34,992 bases of DNA from JANRLJ01 sp034437895 (GCA_034437895.1 DAOTTO010000036.1:1-34992), one strand, 5' to 3'; shown: positions 8,649 through 17,085, numbered from the stretch's first letter. The notes: a model not told the origin generated them from the sequence alone. Made by a program: numbers and translations.

Positions 8649-9482
8649 ATGTTTCCAACCCAGTCACCTGCAAGAACTAATGCTCCACCGCCTGATTTAC
8701 GCATTGTCCCTGTGGAGAGTGTACTGCCGCATGAAACGCATGATGACCAGCGCTCCGGCCCGCTTATCGATAATCTACGCCACGCCGAAGTGATGATTAA
8801 CCCACCGATTGTTGCGCCACTGGACGAGCATCATTTTGTTGTGCTGGACGGGGCAAATCGCTGTCATACCTTCCGCCATTTAGAATATCCCCATATTCTG
8901 GTACAGGTGGCGCATTACGACAGCGGCTATGTTGACCTTCTCACATGGCAGCATATCCTCAGCGGATGGAATACCGAATCATTGATCGATCATCTAAATA
9001 ACTTGAGTACTATCGAACTAATTACGGAGCAATCCCCAGAAGCCATTGCCCATTTTATCCTCCCGGATGCGCGTGTCTTCGCATTAAACGCCCAAGTGAC
9101 ATCAACGCACGAGCGTAACGCCATTTTACGAGACGTTGTTGGCATTTATCAGCATCATGCAACGCTCAATCGGACGGCGATGAGCGAGCCTGAAGAAATT
9201 TGGCCGCTTTACCCGGATGCGCTCGCGCTGGTCATTTTCCAGCATTATACCCCTGCCGACATTATCGCCGCCGCACGCTATCAAGCCTATTTGCCACCCG
9301 GAATCAGCCGTCATATCATTCATGGGCGGGCGCTGCGAGTCAATTATCCGATGGCACGGCTGCGCGACCCGTATACCGATATTGAAAAAAAGAATATTAT
9401 TTTAAAAACATGGGTTCAAGAAAAAATCGCGCATCGACAAGTCCGTTATTACGCCGAAGCGACTTATCAATTTGATGAATAG
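8649..9482 (+). CDS. ParB/sulfiredoxin-fold protein, SerK/SbnI-like
   Basis: A 277-residue soluble protein. Residues about 18-110 carry a ParB-like N-terminal domain: VESVLPHE (E29), then PPIVAPL and VLDGANRCHTFRHL at 65-78. There is no helix-turn-helix typical of true ParB. Stand-alone proteins of this size with a Glu in a PHE-type motif and a DG-x-x-R motif include the free L-serine kinases SerK and SbnI, so phosphorylation of serine or a similar small molecule is possible. The next gene encodes an ACT (amino-acid sensing) protein, which fits a metabolic role. GGGGA at 8636-8640 is a ribosome site 8 nt before ATG. The kinase function is an inference; the fold is moderately sure. Confidence 0.6.
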   Translation: MFPTQSPARTNAPPPDLRIVPVESVLPHETHDDQRSGPLIDNLRHAEVMINPPIVAPLDEHHFVVLDGANRCHTFRHLEYPHILVQVAHYDSGYVDLLTWQHILSGWNTESLIDHLNNLSTIELITEQSPEAIAHFILPDARVFALNAQVTSTHERNAILRDVVGIYQHHATLNRTAMSEPEEIWPLYPDALALVIFQHYTPADIIAAARYQAYLPPGISRHIIHGRALRVNYPMARLRDPYTDIEKKNIILKTWVQEKIAHRQVRYYAEATYQFDE

Positions 9483-9489
9483 AGAAAAT

Positions 9490-9927
9490 ATGACACAAAC
9501 GGTTGAAAGCGCCTTAGCGCAAGCCACATTTTATAGCGATGGTCAGAATTATGCGCTCGTTAAACTCCCCACAAGAGCGATTACTGCCGCCGCTGGCGTA
9601 CTTGCCGAAATTGGTGAGCCTTTTGCCGCGCTGATTGTCGATAAAGATGAGATTACACTGATTGTGGAGGAAGAAGGCTTTGAAGAATTGGCAGTTCGCC
9701 TGCCGGGACATACACTCAGTCCTACTATTTACCGCCTTGTCACTCTTGATGTGGAATTAGTGCCGGAACTCATCGGATTTATGGCACGGATCAGCACTAC
9801 GTTGGCGGCAGCCGACGTAACCATTTTGCCACTTGCGGCATTTAGCCGCGATCATTTACTCGTCCCGGCAGCACAATTCGATACTGCGGTAAAATCACTC
9901 GAAGCCCTAAAATCTTCACTAATGTAA
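9490..9927 (+). CDS. ACT-domain protein (CASTOR-like)
   Basis: About 145 residues forming two ACT-like halves. The first half (YALVKLPTRAITAAAGVLAE, ITLIVEEEGFEEL) and the second half (YRLVTLDVELVPELIGFMAR, then VTILPLAAFSRDHLLV) match the small stand-alone ACT proteins that resemble the amino-acid sensor CASTOR and the regulatory part of aspartokinase. It likely binds an amino acid or similar ligand and has no catalytic domain. ATG 9490 is preferred because AGAG lies just upstream; ATG 9475 is an alternative that would overlap the previous stop codon. It directly follows the SerK-like gene, which suggests a shared amino-acid theme. Confidence 0.75.
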   Translation: MTQTVESALAQATFYSDGQNYALVKLPTRAITAAAGVLAEIGEPFAALIVDKDEITLIVEEEGFEELAVRLPGHTLSPTIYRLVTLDVELVPELIGFMARISTTLAAADVTILPLAAFSRDHLLVPAAQFDTAVKSLEALKSSLM

Positions 9928-9954
9928 AATCAAGCAAGGGTTATAATCGACTTT

Positions 9955-10329
9955 ATGGAAATTCATTTATTCGACAACGGCAGCCAAGTTCCGCAGCCGC
10001 GCCATAAAATTCAGATCGAGGAATTGAAGGTCACGCCTTATCCTGATCGTTTTCGGGTATTTATTGAGATTAAGGTCACGAATTTTCTGGAGCGGCCTAA
10101 TTTGCTTTTGGTCGCGCACGATGAGGATGACCAAGTGGTCAGCGAATTAAGCATCATTGAAACCATGCATACCAGTATGGAATTTACGCTGCACATCCGA
10201 AACAAGACCAATCCGGCAGGCACCTACTCGCTCACGGCAGAACTTTTTTACGAAACCCGTAACCCGCCGCAAGATAAACGCATTGAAGGCTTTACTATTC
10301 CCGAATCCGATTTGCAGGATGAGCAGTAA
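9955..10329 (+). CDS. Hypothetical protein, beta-rich
   Basis: A 124-residue protein of unknown family. It has no signal peptide, no membrane helix and no cysteine. Alternating hydrophobic strands (RFRVFIEIKVTNF, LLLVAHDEDDQVVSEL, MEFTLHIRN, GTYSLTAELFYET) suggest a single immunoglobulin-like beta sandwich. The C-terminus is acidic. It lies 27 nt after the ACT gene and 3 nt before the JAMM gene, so it belongs to the same operon. A partner or substrate-binding role for the JAMM protein is conceivable but unsupported. Confidence 0.65.
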   Translation: MEIHLFDNGSQVPQPRHKIQIEELKVTPYPDRFRVFIEIKVTNFLERPNLLLVAHDEDDQVVSELSIIETMHTSMEFTLHIRNKTNPAGTYSLTAELFYETRNPPQDKRIEGFTIPESDLQDEQ

Positions 10330-10332
10330 CCC

Positions 10333-10872
10333 ATGCTTTGGTTGACTCAAGAACACGTCAATACGCTTGTTCAAGCCGCGCAGCAAGGCGCACCAGAGGA
10401 AGTCTGCGGCCTAATTGTGGGGATTGGCAACCGTGTCACCCAAATTATTCCGATTCCTAATGCCGCTGCTAATCCCATTACACGCTATGAGATGGATGCC
10501 AAAGCACAATTTGAAGCCATGCGTGACGCAGATCAGGCCGGATTAGCTATTATCGCCTTCTATCATTCGCATCCCAAAGGCGATCCGATCCCTTCAGAAA
10601 CAGACATCCGCGAAGCCTTTTACGGGGATACGCCCTATCTTATTATCGGATTAAAAGGTATCCAACCGCAGCTTGCGGCATGGTCAATCCAAAATATGCG
10701 TGTAACGCCTGTGCCGCTTCATGTCGGCTTCACGATGCCAGAAACAAATCCCGACGAAAACCCTTTATCACGAGCGCAAGTGATCGCCATTCTTGCCAGT
10801 GCCGTTATCGCATTAGTTATTCTCTTGATTGTTTCAATTAATCTACTGCCGCCTGCGCCGCCCATCCCATAG
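10333..10872 (+). CDS. Membrane-anchored JAMM (MPN) metallopeptidase-like protein
   Basis: A 179-residue protein. The JAB/MPN domain covers about residues 3-130. The JAMM zinc motif is complete: E22/E23 in EEVCGL, then H78, H80, S88 and D91 in HSHPKGDPIPSETD. Such prokaryotic proteins (Mec+/JAB family) cleave isopeptide or C-terminal bonds of ubiquitin-like sulfur carriers. The odd feature is a C-terminal hydrophobic helix at about 148-170 followed by a Pro-rich end, which would tether the domain to the membrane. No ThiS/MoaD-like or E1-like gene is next to it. The next gene is an intramembrane peptidase-like protein 12 nt downstream. The domain call is sure; the substrate is unknown. Confidence 0.85.
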   Translation: MLWLTQEHVNTLVQAAQQGAPEEVCGLIVGIGNRVTQIIPIPNAAANPITRYEMDAKAQFEAMRDADQAGLAIIAFYHSHPKGDPIPSETDIREAFYGDTPYLIIGLKGIQPQLAAWSIQNMRVTPVPLHVGFTMPETNPDENPLSRAQVIAILASAVIALVILLIVSINLLPPAPPIP

Positions 10873-10884
10873 GAGCCACTTATC

Positions 10885-11760
10885 ATGATAATTAAATTAA
10901 TCCTTGCGCTTGTTCTCGGCTTGATCGCAGGGGGTGCTGTAAATGCGCTGGCGGATGATTTACCCTTACGCCGTTCTCCACGCTTACCGCGTTACATACC
11001 CAACGAGAAAAAACGCGCCACCCACAGCCGTGATGAAAATGAACGCGCCCTCACCCAAATTGACGACGAAAGACGACCCTTGAGTGCATGGCTTGGGATT
11101 ACCGCATTTTTGCTCGGCAAACGGGTTTCACCCAAAGGTGTTAAATTGGGCTGGCGCTATCCGATCACGGAGGTTTTTACCATCGCTTTGATGGTGATTG
11201 CGGTCTTGGCAACTAATGGCGACCCAGATGTCCCGCCTCTGCAATTGGCATTCTGGCTGGGCTATATGGCAATTTTCGCGCTGATTACGGTGATCGACAT
11301 TGAGCATAAATTGATCTTATTTGTGGTTATTATCCCGTCAGCGCTCTTTGCCGTCTTGGATGCAGTGCTTACACCCCTACGCGCCGAACCTAACCTGCGC
11401 GATGCCCTCATCGGCGGTGCTGCGGGCTTCATCGTGTTTTTCATCCTCTACAATGGTGGTTTTTTGTTTACGTACATTATGGGGATGGTGCGCGGCGAAA
11501 AGATCACAGAGGTTGCTTTCGGTTATGGCGATGTGATGATGGCAGGGCTTAGTGGCTTGATTTTGGGCTGGCAGGCTTTAATCTTCGCCCTGTTCATCAC
11601 CGTATTTTTAGGCGCTTTTGGGGCAATGCTCTATCTTATATCGAGAGCATTGATTCGCTCTAAATACAGTGCATTTACTGCGCTCCCCTACGGGCCTTAT
11701 ATCGTCGCCGGAACGCTGATTATGCTGCTGTTCAGCGCAGAAATCAGCCAATTGTTTTAG
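10885..11760 (+). CDS. A24 prepilin peptidase-like membrane protease
   Basis: A 291-residue polytopic membrane protein. The A24 hallmarks are visible: GWRYPITE at 89-96, the first catalytic Asp in TVIDIEHKLI (D138), the second in FGYGD (D216), and ALPYGPYIVAG near the C-terminus. This corresponds to the aspartic protease that cleaves type IV prepilin leaders at the cytoplasmic membrane. The N-terminal region lacks the CxxC zinc motifs of the methylase part and instead has a charged linker at about 24-68 (LPLRRSPRLPRYIPNEKK). No pilin gene is nearby. It ends the plus-strand operon and is followed by a terminator. Confidence 0.85.
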   Translation: MIIKLILALVLGLIAGGAVNALADDLPLRRSPRLPRYIPNEKKRATHSRDENERALTQIDDERRPLSAWLGITAFLLGKRVSPKGVKLGWRYPITEVFTIALMVIAVLATNGDPDVPPLQLAFWLGYMAIFALITVIDIEHKLILFVVIIPSALFAVLDAVLTPLRAEPNLRDALIGGAAGFIVFFILYNGGFLFTYIMGMVRGEKITEVAFGYGDVMMAGLSGLILGWQALIFALFITVFLGAFGAMLYLISRALIRSKYSAFTALPYGPYIVAGTLIMLLFSAEISQLF

Positions 11761-11770
11761 CTATAAACAA

Positions 11771-11805
11771 AAAGGCACAACGCATGTTTGGACGGCTGTG
11801 CCTTT
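11771..11805. terminator. Bidirectional intrinsic terminator
   Basis: AAAGGCACA (11771-11779) and TGTGCCTTT (11797-11805) form a perfect 9-bp stem with a 17-nt loop, between the convergent ends of the A24 gene (11760) and mnmA (11818). On the minus strand the stem ends in a T-rich run (CCTTTTTGTTT), so it suits mnmA termination particularly well; the plus side also ends in T residues. Confidence 0.7.
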
Positions 11806-11817
11806 CTAGCATTTTAA

Positions 11818-12906
11818 TCAATTCGCTCGCTCGATAATCCCGCCGCCGAGAACAATATCGCCGTCATAAACAACTGCTCCCTGCCCTGGCGCAATATCCC
11901 GCAGCGGTTCATCGAAGATCACTGTCATGCGCGAGTCGGGCAGCGGTTCAACCAAAGCCGGAATAGCACGCGCTTTATAGCGGATTTTCACTTCGGCGCG
12001 GAACGGTTCAGTCGGCACATCATTACCCACCCAATTCATACGCTTGGCGGTTAAGTGATCTTGTCCAAGTTCATCTTTCGTACCAACAATCAAAGCATTA
12101 CGATACGGATTTGTCGCTAAAACGTAAAGCGGCTCGGATGATGTAACGCCCAACCCCTTACGCTGTCCAATCGTGTAATTGGCAAGTCCGCTATGTTCGC
12201 CAATGATCTCGCCATTTTTGAGTACAATCGGCCCCGACTGCATCACATCAGGGGCATAATCCACCAGAAAACGGCGATAATCGCCATCGCCCAAAAAGCA
12301 TAAATCTTGGCTGTCTTGCTTGCTCGCGGTTGGCAGACCAAATCTTTCCGCGATTTGCCGCACTTCAACTTTTGGATATTCCCCCACCGGAAATAAAACA
12401 CGGCTCAACTGCGCCTGCCCCATCACACTCAGGACATAGCTTTGATCTTTGCTATCGTCAACGCCTTTTTTCAGGCGATACTGCCCATCCGCAGCACGAT
12501 CAATACGGGCGTAATGGCCTGTCGCCAGATAATCCGCATCCAACGCCAGCGCATTATTTAGCAGCCAATCGAAGCGAATATGACGATTACATTCCATACA
12601 CGGATTCGGCGTGACGGCATTACGATGCTGGTCAATGAAAAATTCGACAACGGTATTGCGAAACACCTCTTTGGTGTCCAGTACATAAAATGGGATGCCG
12701 AGTTTATCCGCGATACGCCGCGCATCATGGAGTTGATCGGGTGTGCAGCAGCGATTATGTGCGCCACCTTCCACTGTTTCCTCCGACCATAACCGCATCA
12801 TCATCCCGACGACATCATAACCCTGCTCAACCAGCAGTGCCGCCGCAACGGAGCTATCGACCCCGCCGCTCATCGCCACTACAACGCGAATATCTGAATT
12901 ACTCAC
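11818..12906 (-). CDS. mnmA: tRNA-specific 2-thiouridylase MnmA
   Basis: A 362-residue enzyme that puts sulfur on U34 of tRNA Lys, Glu and Gln. The PP-loop SGGVDSS lies at 13-19 and activates the uridine with ATP. The catalytic Cys103 lies in NPCMECN and the persulfide-carrying Cys203 in SQDLCFLGDGDY. The GQRKGLG motif (near 247) and the C-terminal beta-barrel (GQGAVVYDGDIVLGGGII) complete the family. The GTG start at 12906 overlaps the stop of the cysteine desulfurase gene (GTGA), so sulfur donor and acceptor are translationally coupled. Length is normal. Confidence 0.96.
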   Translation of the reverse strand: MSNSDIRVVVAMSGGVDSSVAAALLVEQGYDVVGMMMRLWSEETVEGGAHNRCCTPDQLHDARRIADKLGIPFYVLDTKEVFRNTVVEFFIDQHRNAVTPNPCMECNRHIRFDWLLNNALALDADYLATGHYARIDRAADGQYRLKKGVDDSKDQSYVLSVMGQAQLSRVLFPVGEYPKVEVRQIAERFGLPTASKQDSQDLCFLGDGDYRRFLVDYAPDVMQSGPIVLKNGEIIGEHSGLANYTIGQRKGLGVTSSEPLYVLATNPYRNALIVGTKDELGQDHLTAKRMNWVGNDVPTEPFRAEVKIRYKARAIPALVEPLPDSRMTVIFDEPLRDIAPGQGAVVYDGDIVLGGGIIERAN

Positions 12907-14090
12907 GAGATCATTTCTTTCCTCTTACTATAAAGCGTGTGCAACTTATCCACCGCTTCCACAATCATATCCACTGCATAATCGACATCTTCCGCCGTCG
13001 TCTGCTGCCCAACAGAAAGCCGCAAACTGCCTGTCGCTTCCTGGGGTGTGTAGCCTAATGCCAACAATACACTAGACGGTTCAGGGTTGCCCGTCTTACA
13101 GGCCGAGCCACCGCTGGCGGCAACCCCACGAATATCCAAGTGCATTAGTAACGCGCTGCTATCCACGCCGTCAATGATAAAACTGGCATGAGAAGGTAAG
13201 CGCTGCTCAGGGTGTCCGGTTAAGTGCGCCTGTGGCAGTTTCGTTTTCAACCCGTCGATAAGCTGGTCCCGCATCGCCCGATAATGCGCCACTCGCGCCT
13301 CGCGTTCTTCAGTGGCAATTTCTAGGGCTTTCGCCATGCCGACGATAAAGGGCGTATTATGCGTTCCAGCGCGGCGGCCTTCTTCATGGCTGCCGCCGGA
13401 TTGACTCGGCACCAGTTTGATTCCATCACGCAGATAAAGCGCTCCCACCCCTTTAGGGCCATAAAATTTATGCGCGGAAAGACTCATCATATCCACGCCA
13501 AGCACTTGAACGTCTAATGTCAATTGCCCGCCCGACTGTACAGCATCCGTATGTAGAAGAACGTTATGTTCCTTCGCCATCGCAGCAAGTTTAGGCAGCG
13601 GCGCAATCGTCCCGATCTCATTATTGGCGTAGATAATACTAGCAACGGTTGTTCCGGGTGAACAAGCCGCCGCAAAATCTTCCACATCCACCATACCGTA
13701 ATGGTCAACTGGCAAAAATACGGCTTCAAAGCCCATGATTTCCGCCATTTGCTCGACTGTTTTGCCGACAGCATGATGCTCAACAGGTGTCGTAATCAGG
13801 CGATTGCCTTTACCCTGATGACGCTGCATCCACCCCGCGCCCCGAATCGCCAAATTATCGCTTTCTGAGCCGCCGCTGGTAAAGATGATTTCCGACGGTT
13901 TGCAATTCAAGATCTTCGCCATCGACTCCCGCGCATCTTCAATCGCCTGTTCCGCTTTTCGCCCGTAGCTGTGCGATGAAGACGAGTTACCGTAGACTTC
14001 GCCAAAATAAGGCATCATCGCCGCGACCACACGTGCATCTGTTGGCGTAGAAGCCGAATGATCGAGATAAACAGAGCGTTGGGCTTTCAT
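12903..14090 (-). CDS. Cysteine desulfurase (NifS/IscS family)
   Basis: A 395-residue class V aminotransferase. The start YLDHSASTPTDARV is typical. The PLP lysine is K208 in SAHKFYGPKG, and the catalytic Cys331 lies in GGSACKTGNPEPS, a loop with the length expected for group I (IscS/NifS) enzymes. It removes sulfur from L-cysteine as a protein persulfide. The overlap with mnmA indicates that it feeds tRNA thiolation, perhaps also Fe-S assembly; no iscU gene is adjacent, so I leave the symbol open. The ATG at 14090 has AGAGACC upstream, and a good promoter match lies at 14134-14162. Confidence 0.95.
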   Translation of the reverse strand: MKAQRSVYLDHSASTPTDARVVAAMMPYFGEVYGNSSSSHSYGRKAEQAIEDARESMAKILNCKPSEIIFTSGGSESDNLAIRGAGWMQRHQGKGNRLITTPVEHHAVGKTVEQMAEIMGFEAVFLPVDHYGMVDVEDFAAACSPGTTVASIIYANNEIGTIAPLPKLAAMAKEHNVLLHTDAVQSGGQLTLDVQVLGVDMMSLSAHKFYGPKGVGALYLRDGIKLVPSQSGGSHEEGRRAGTHNTPFIVGMAKALEIATEEREARVAHYRAMRDQLIDGLKTKLPQAHLTGHPEQRLPSHASFIIDGVDSSALLMHLDIRGVAASGGSACKTGNPEPSSVLLALGYTPQEATGSLRLSVGQQTTAEDVDYAVDMIVEAVDKLHTLYSKRKEMIS

Positions 14091-14133
14091 AACCGGTCTC
14101 TTTCTTATGCAGCAAATGTTTTTGATTTTCTCT

Positions 14134-14162
14134 ATTTTAAATCAGGTTAGGTAAATAGTCAG
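14134..14162 (-). promoter_or_regulatory. Candidate promoter for the cysteine desulfurase-mnmA operon
   Basis: On the minus strand CTGACT (14162-14157, 4/6) and TAAAAT (14139-14134, 5/6) are 17 nt apart. They lie about 45 nt before the ATG at 14090, a reasonable leader length. Confidence 0.45.
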
Positions 14163-14191
14163 CCTGAGAATGTGGGTTAAAGTGCGAGGAT

Positions 14192-14223
14192 GGATTATAA
14201 TTAACTGTTTGATAGTTCAATCC
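14192..14223 (+). promoter_or_regulatory. Candidate -10 of the eno promoter inside a nested inverted repeat
   Basis: A perfect TATAAT lies at 14196-14201, about 90 nt before eno; no good -35 is visible 16-18 nt upstream. The -10 sits in a nested inverted repeat: GGATT (14192-14196) with AATCC (14219-14223), and AACT (14203-14206) with AGTT (14214-14217). The repeat could be an operator or an RNA stem at the transcript start. Weak evidence beyond the -10 itself. Confidence 0.35.
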
Positions 14224-14289
14224 AACGTGTAAATCTTTTTCATTCAGCCAGAAATCAAAAGCGATAAGCTATCCAAGGAGCATAAAACG

Positions 14290-15582
14290 ATGCCAGTTAT
14301 CGAAAGTATTCACGGACGTGAAGTGCTGGATTCTCGCGGGAATCCCACCGTTGAAGTGGAAGTAGTGCTGACTGATGGCGCATTCGGGCGGGCAATTGTC
14401 CCAAGCGGCGCATCCACAGGGGAGCATGAAGCCTTAGAACTGCGTGACGGTGATAACAACCGTTACGGCGGAAAAGGGGTCTTAAAAGCAGTTGAAGCCG
14501 TCAACGGGCCGCTGGCGGAAGCGCTGGAAGGCATGTACGCGATGGATCAAAAAGCCGTCGATGAAGCCATGATCGCGCTCGATGGTACACCCACCAAGAG
14601 TAACCTCGGCGCGAATGCTATTTTAGGCATTTCGATGGCTGTCGCCCGTGCCGCAGCCGATAGTGCCGAACTGCCCCTATATGCGTATTTGGGCGGCATC
14701 CATGCCCATCTGCTCCCCGTCCCAATGATGAATATCATGAACGGCGGCAAACATGCCCTAGGCAGTACCGATTTCCAAGAATTTATGGTGATGCCTGTTG
14801 GCGCACCCACCTTCCGCGAAGGCTTGCGTTGGGGTGTTGAAATTTATCAGGCGCTCAAGAAAATCCTCCATAAGCAAGGCCATCACACCACCGTCGGTGA
14901 CGAAGGCGGCTTCGCACCGAGCCTCGGCTCCAATCAAGCAGCACTTGATGTGATTATGGAAGCCATTCAAGCCGCAGGTTACAAAGCAGGCGAGGAAATT
15001 TTTATCGCGCTTGATCCTGCAACGTCGGAAATTTATAAAGACGGCAAATATCATCTGGAAATCGAAGGCCGTACCCTTTCTGGCGAAGAAATGGTCGAAT
15101 TTTGGGTGGATTGGTGCAGCCGCTACCCGATTATCTCGCTAGAAGATGGTCTGGCAGAGAATGATTGGGAGAATTGGACACGGCTGACCGCGGCAATCGG
15201 CAACCGTGTCCAAATCGTTGGCGACGATCTCCTGGTCACCAATGTCCAACGGGTGGAACGGGCGATTCGTGAAAAATCGGCAAATTCGCTTCTGTTCAAG
15301 GTCAATCAAATCGGAAGCCTAACAGAAGCCCTTGCCGCCGCGCAGTTAAGCCAGCGTCATGGCTGGACTGTCGTATGCAGCCATCGCAGCGGCGAAACCG
15401 AAGACAGCACGATTGCCGATTTAGCGGTTGCCATGAATGCCGGGCAAATCAAGACTGGCGCACCCGCCCGTACAGATCGCATCGCAAAATACAATCAGCT
15501 TTTACGGATTGAAGAAGAACTGGGCAGTGCGGCGGTCTATGCCGGAAGAAAAGCGTTTACGAACTTGAATCTGGATATTTAA
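14290..15582 (+). CDS. eno: Enolase (phosphopyruvate hydratase)
   Basis: A 430-residue enzyme that converts 2-phosphoglycerate to phosphoenolpyruvate in the cytosol. The mobile loop SGASTGEHEALELRDGD (39-55), catalytic E205 in GDEGGFAP, metal ligands D242, E285 (SLEDGL) and D312 (GDDLLVTN), catalytic K337 (FKVNQIGSL) and SHRSGETED (364-372) are all present. Loop 2 reads NGGKHA rather than the more common NGGSHA, with the His kept. AAGGAG at 14275-14280 lies 9 nt before ATG. Pyruvate kinase follows after 18 nt, so the two last energy steps of glycolysis are co-expressed. Length and motifs are complete. Confidence 0.97.
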   Translation: MPVIESIHGREVLDSRGNPTVEVEVVLTDGAFGRAIVPSGASTGEHEALELRDGDNNRYGGKGVLKAVEAVNGPLAEALEGMYAMDQKAVDEAMIALDGTPTKSNLGANAILGISMAVARAAADSAELPLYAYLGGIHAHLLPVPMMNIMNGGKHALGSTDFQEFMVMPVGAPTFREGLRWGVEIYQALKKILHKQGHHTTVGDEGGFAPSLGSNQAALDVIMEAIQAAGYKAGEEIFIALDPATSEIYKDGKYHLEIEGRTLSGEEMVEFWVDWCSRYPIISLEDGLAENDWENWTRLTAAIGNRVQIVGDDLLVTNVQRVERAIREKSANSLLFKVNQIGSLTEALAAAQLSQRHGWTVVCSHRSGETEDSTIADLAVAMNAGQIKTGAPARTDRIAKYNQLLRIEEELGSAAVYAGRKAFTNLNLDI

Positions 15583-15600
15583 CGGCGGAAAGGCTGGCTT

Positions 15601-17064
15601 GTGGTCAACAATAAAATCGACAATAAACGGACAAAAATCGTCGCTACAATTGGTCCGGCTTCTTGGGATGAAGATACACTGCGAAAAATCATCCGGGCTG
15701 GAGTCAATGTTGCTCGTATCAATTTCTCACACGGTGAACATGAACGCCATAGCCAAACGATTGACCTTGTGCGCCGCATCGCGGAAGAAGAGAATGTCGT
15801 CATCGCCATCATGTGCGACATCCAAGGCCCAAAAATCCGTATCGGCGCGGTTAAAGAGCCGATCACAATTAAAAAAGGTGACAAAATCACCCTGACATTG
15901 GATCAGGCGGACGGTACAGACAACATCGTCTCACTCCCCCATCCTGAGTTCGTGCGCGATATTAAGGCTGGGATGCAGCTTCTATTGGATGATGGCAACT
16001 TGGAATTCATCGTGCGCGATACGACGAGCCGTTCTTTGATTTGCGAAGTCGTCATTGATGGCGTATTAAGTTCACGCAAGGGTGTAATGGCACCGAATGC
16101 CTATCTCACGCTCTCCGCGATTACCGACAAAGATCGCGAAGACATTGAATTTGCACTTTCTAAAGGCACAGACTATATCGCTATGTCGTTTGTGCGCTCG
16201 GCAGATGACATCCGCGAACTGCGCTGGCTGATGCGCCATTTAGGGGGCGAAGCAGCCGTCATCGCCAAAATTGAAAAACATGAAGCGCTGGAGAATATCG
16301 AGGAAATCATTGATGTCTGTGAAGGCATTATGGTGGCGCGTGGCGATCTGGGTTTGGAAACACCTGCGGAAGAGGTGCCTTATCACCAAAAACGCATCAT
16401 CAGCCTGTGCAACCAAGCCAACAAACCCGTCATCACAGCTACACAGATGCTCAGTTCGATGGTTGATAGCCCCCGCCCCACCCGCGCTGAAGCCAGCGAT
16501 GTCTATAACGCGATTGTCGATGGCACCGATGCAGTCATGTTAAGTAACGAATCCGCCGCAGGGAAGTTCCCAGTTGAGTCGGTGGAAACAATGGCGACCA
16601 TCGCCGCGATTGCCGAACAGCACATCTGGCAAAACCGCCCCCAACAGTGGAATGCGAATATCTTTAAGGCCAGCGAAGGCCCCGAATCGGTGTCTGATGC
16701 GATCTGCGAAGCCACGTATCATATTTCTGAGGTGTTAAAGCCGAGCGCCATTGTCACAACTACGCTGACGGGCTATACAGCGCGGCGTGTGGCACGCGAG
16801 CGCCCACGCACACCTATTTTGTGTGTGACACCCAATAAAACCACTTACAGCCGTATGGCATTGGTGTGGGGGGTGGTGCCGATGCTTATTCCCGAATTCC
16901 ATACGATTGACGAAATGATTAGCACCATTTCCCGCGCGGCACACGGCGGGGAATATGTAAAAGAAGGCGATACCGTCATCATCATTGCAGGTATCCCCTT
17001 CGGTATCGGCGGGCAAACGAACCTGATTAAAGTTCACAAAATCGGGGAAAACGCCGAAATTTAA
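15601..17064 (+). CDS. pyk: Pyruvate kinase
   Basis: A 487-residue enzyme that transfers phosphate from phosphoenolpyruvate to ADP. The start TKIVATIGPAS (11-21) and NFSHGEH, the active-site region IAKIEKHEALENIEEI (catalytic K223), MVARGDLGLE and ATQMLSSMVDSPRPTRAEAS are intact. A C-terminal alpha/beta domain (residues about 365-487) with VVTTTL-type sequence and IIAGIPFGIGGQTNLIKV follows. There is no extra PEP-utilising domain at the end. GTG 15601 is the start: no ATG is near and GGCGGAAAGG lies upstream. It is the second gene of the eno operon and is closed by a strong terminator. Confidence 0.97.
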   Translation: MVNNKIDNKRTKIVATIGPASWDEDTLRKIIRAGVNVARINFSHGEHERHSQTIDLVRRIAEEENVVIAIMCDIQGPKIRIGAVKEPITIKKGDKITLTLDQADGTDNIVSLPHPEFVRDIKAGMQLLLDDGNLEFIVRDTTSRSLICEVVIDGVLSSRKGVMAPNAYLTLSAITDKDREDIEFALSKGTDYIAMSFVRSADDIRELRWLMRHLGGEAAVIAKIEKHEALENIEEIIDVCEGIMVARGDLGLETPAEEVPYHQKRIISLCNQANKPVITATQMLSSMVDSPRPTRAEASDVYNAIVDGTDAVMLSNESAAGKFPVESVETMATIAAIAEQHIWQNRPQQWNANIFKASEGPESVSDAICEATYHISEVLKPSAIVTTTLTGYTARRVARERPRTPILCVTPNKTTYSRMALVWGVVPMLIPEFHTIDEMISTISRAAHGGEYVKEGDTVIIIAGIPFGIGGQTNLIKVHKIGENAEI

Positions 17065-17085
17065 CGAAATAATGACAAACAACAT

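Noticed and set aside
14203..14223. GTTCAATCC string before eno as a possible tRNA end
   Set aside because: The surrounding bases form only a small nested inverted repeat and no tRNA cloverleaf.
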